DNA of 5,034 nt from contig JAJXZZ010000263.1 of assembly GCA_021779795.1 (NCBI GenBank), positions 1-5,034 of the forward strand, in the 5' to 3' direction. Shown piece by piece: positions 4,694 to 5,034 of the stretch. The notes below the pieces were generated by a model, which saw only the letters and a list, made by a program, of their open reading frames with translations, was not told where the DNA came from and made no database searches. Position 1 is the first letter of the stretch. Every line of letters begins with the position of its first letter. Both the position numbers and the translations under genes were made by a program. The stretch is from Acidobacteriota bacterium (lineage in GTDB: Bacteria; Acidobacteriota; Vicinamibacteria; Vicinamibacterales; Fen-181).

Positions 4694-5034
4694 ATGGACG
4701 TCTACCTCGTGCCCGCGGGCGGCGGCCGCCACGTGCTCTACTGCGAACCGGCCGGCCCGCCGGCCGCGCCGGCCGCCGGCCGGTCGGGCGCCATCTGGCG
4801 GCGGCTCTACGATCACTTTGCGGCGGTCCTGGCCATGCTCGACCGCGAGCACGATCCCGAGCACGAGGCCGAGCGCAAGCCGCCGTCGGGCTTCTTCGCG
4901 CGGCTGCGCTCGCGGTCGCTCAAGTGGATGGCCGAACGCGTGGCCGAGCAGCGCGTGCTCTGGCGGCTGCAGGGGATCCGGCAGGCCCGCGCGTTTCACC
5001 CCGACACGCTCGAGCGGGCGCGCTCGCTCGAGAT
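4694..5034 (+). CDS. Unrecognised protein, N-terminal part (truncated by window edge)
   Basis: An open frame starts at ATG 4694 and runs without a stop to the right edge, giving 113 codons. I do not recognise a named family. The N-terminus MDVYLVPAGGGRHVLYCEP looks like a short strand-turn-strand, followed by a Pro/Ala/Gly linker (20-31) and then a charged, Arg-rich region with predicted helices, including AIWRRLYDHFAAVLAMLDRE (33-52) and SLKWMAERVAEQRVLWRLQG (75-94). No signal peptide or membrane helix appears in the visible part. Support for coding comes from the strong preference for G or C at third codon positions, absence of stops, the clean start just after the intergenic spacer and the divergent arrangement with the YdjM-family gene. 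No clear Shine-Dalgarno is seen. A minus-strand frame covering 4658-4999 looks like its shadow. Function unknown. Confidence 0.75.
   Translation, partial: MDVYLVPAGGGRHVLYCEPAGPPAAPAAGRSGAIWRRLYDHFAAVLAMLDREHDPEHEAERKPPSGFFARLRSRSLKWMAERVAEQRVLWRLQGIRQARAFHPDTLERARSLE

Noticed and set aside
4658..4999. Minus-strand ORF at the right end
   Set aside because: It overlaps the better-supported plus-strand frame from ATG 4694, would overlap the upstream region of the YdjM gene, and has a shadow-like composition.

Overview
The window is very GC-rich DNA with tightly packed bacterial genes on both strands. The gene content is housekeeping or widely distributed: GatCA, a Memo/AMMECR1 pair, endonuclease IV and a YdjM-type membrane protein. 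The GC bias, the AmmeMemo pair and intergenic spaces filled with short tandem repeats and REP-like hairpins would fit an Acidobacteriota genome (Vicinamibacteria-like) or another high-GC soil lineage. That placement is inference, because no rRNA or other phylogenetic marker is present. No tRNA, rRNA, CRISPR array, insertion sequence or phage gene was seen.

Layout: (1) 1-887, minus strand: gatC followed by the 5' part of gatA, which runs off the left edge; the two overlap by 8 nt and are probably translationally coupled. They supply two of the three subunits of the tRNA-dependent Asp/Glu amidotransferase. (2) 888-932: a 45-bp divergent spacer with imperfect GATGCTACC-like copies. (3) 933-2319, plus strand: a two-gene unit of a Memo-family protein (AmmeMemoRadiSam protein B) and an AMMECR1-domain protein (protein A). 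The radical SAM partner that often accompanies them is not in this window. (4) 2321-2539: composite repeat array 1 fills the convergent gap between the AMMECR1 gene and nfo and runs into the 3' end of nfo. (5) 2491-3405, minus strand: nfo, endonuclease IV, with all nine expected metal ligands. (6) 3417-3616: composite repeat array 2, made of two tandem 58-bp hairpin repeats followed by the same kinds of short tandem repeats as array 1, in the same order and orientation. (7) 3620-4651, minus strand: a YdjM-family membrane metal-dependent hydrolase-like protein with a C-terminal extension. (8) 4652-4693: a short divergent spacer. (9) 4694 to the right edge, plus strand: the start of an unrecognised protein gene.

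The proteins are mostly familiar. The most unusual content is the repeat architecture. Three unrelated short tandem repeats (CGGCKGT heptamers, CGCAMGAT octamers, TACTTCN heptamers) occur in a fixed order at two sites flanking nfo, and one copy supplies the stop codon of nfo. I see no convincing new multi-gene system. The best candidates for follow-up are the composite repeat family, the Memo/AMMECR1 pair (family biochemistry in bacteria still poorly defined) and the unrecognised gene at the right edge.
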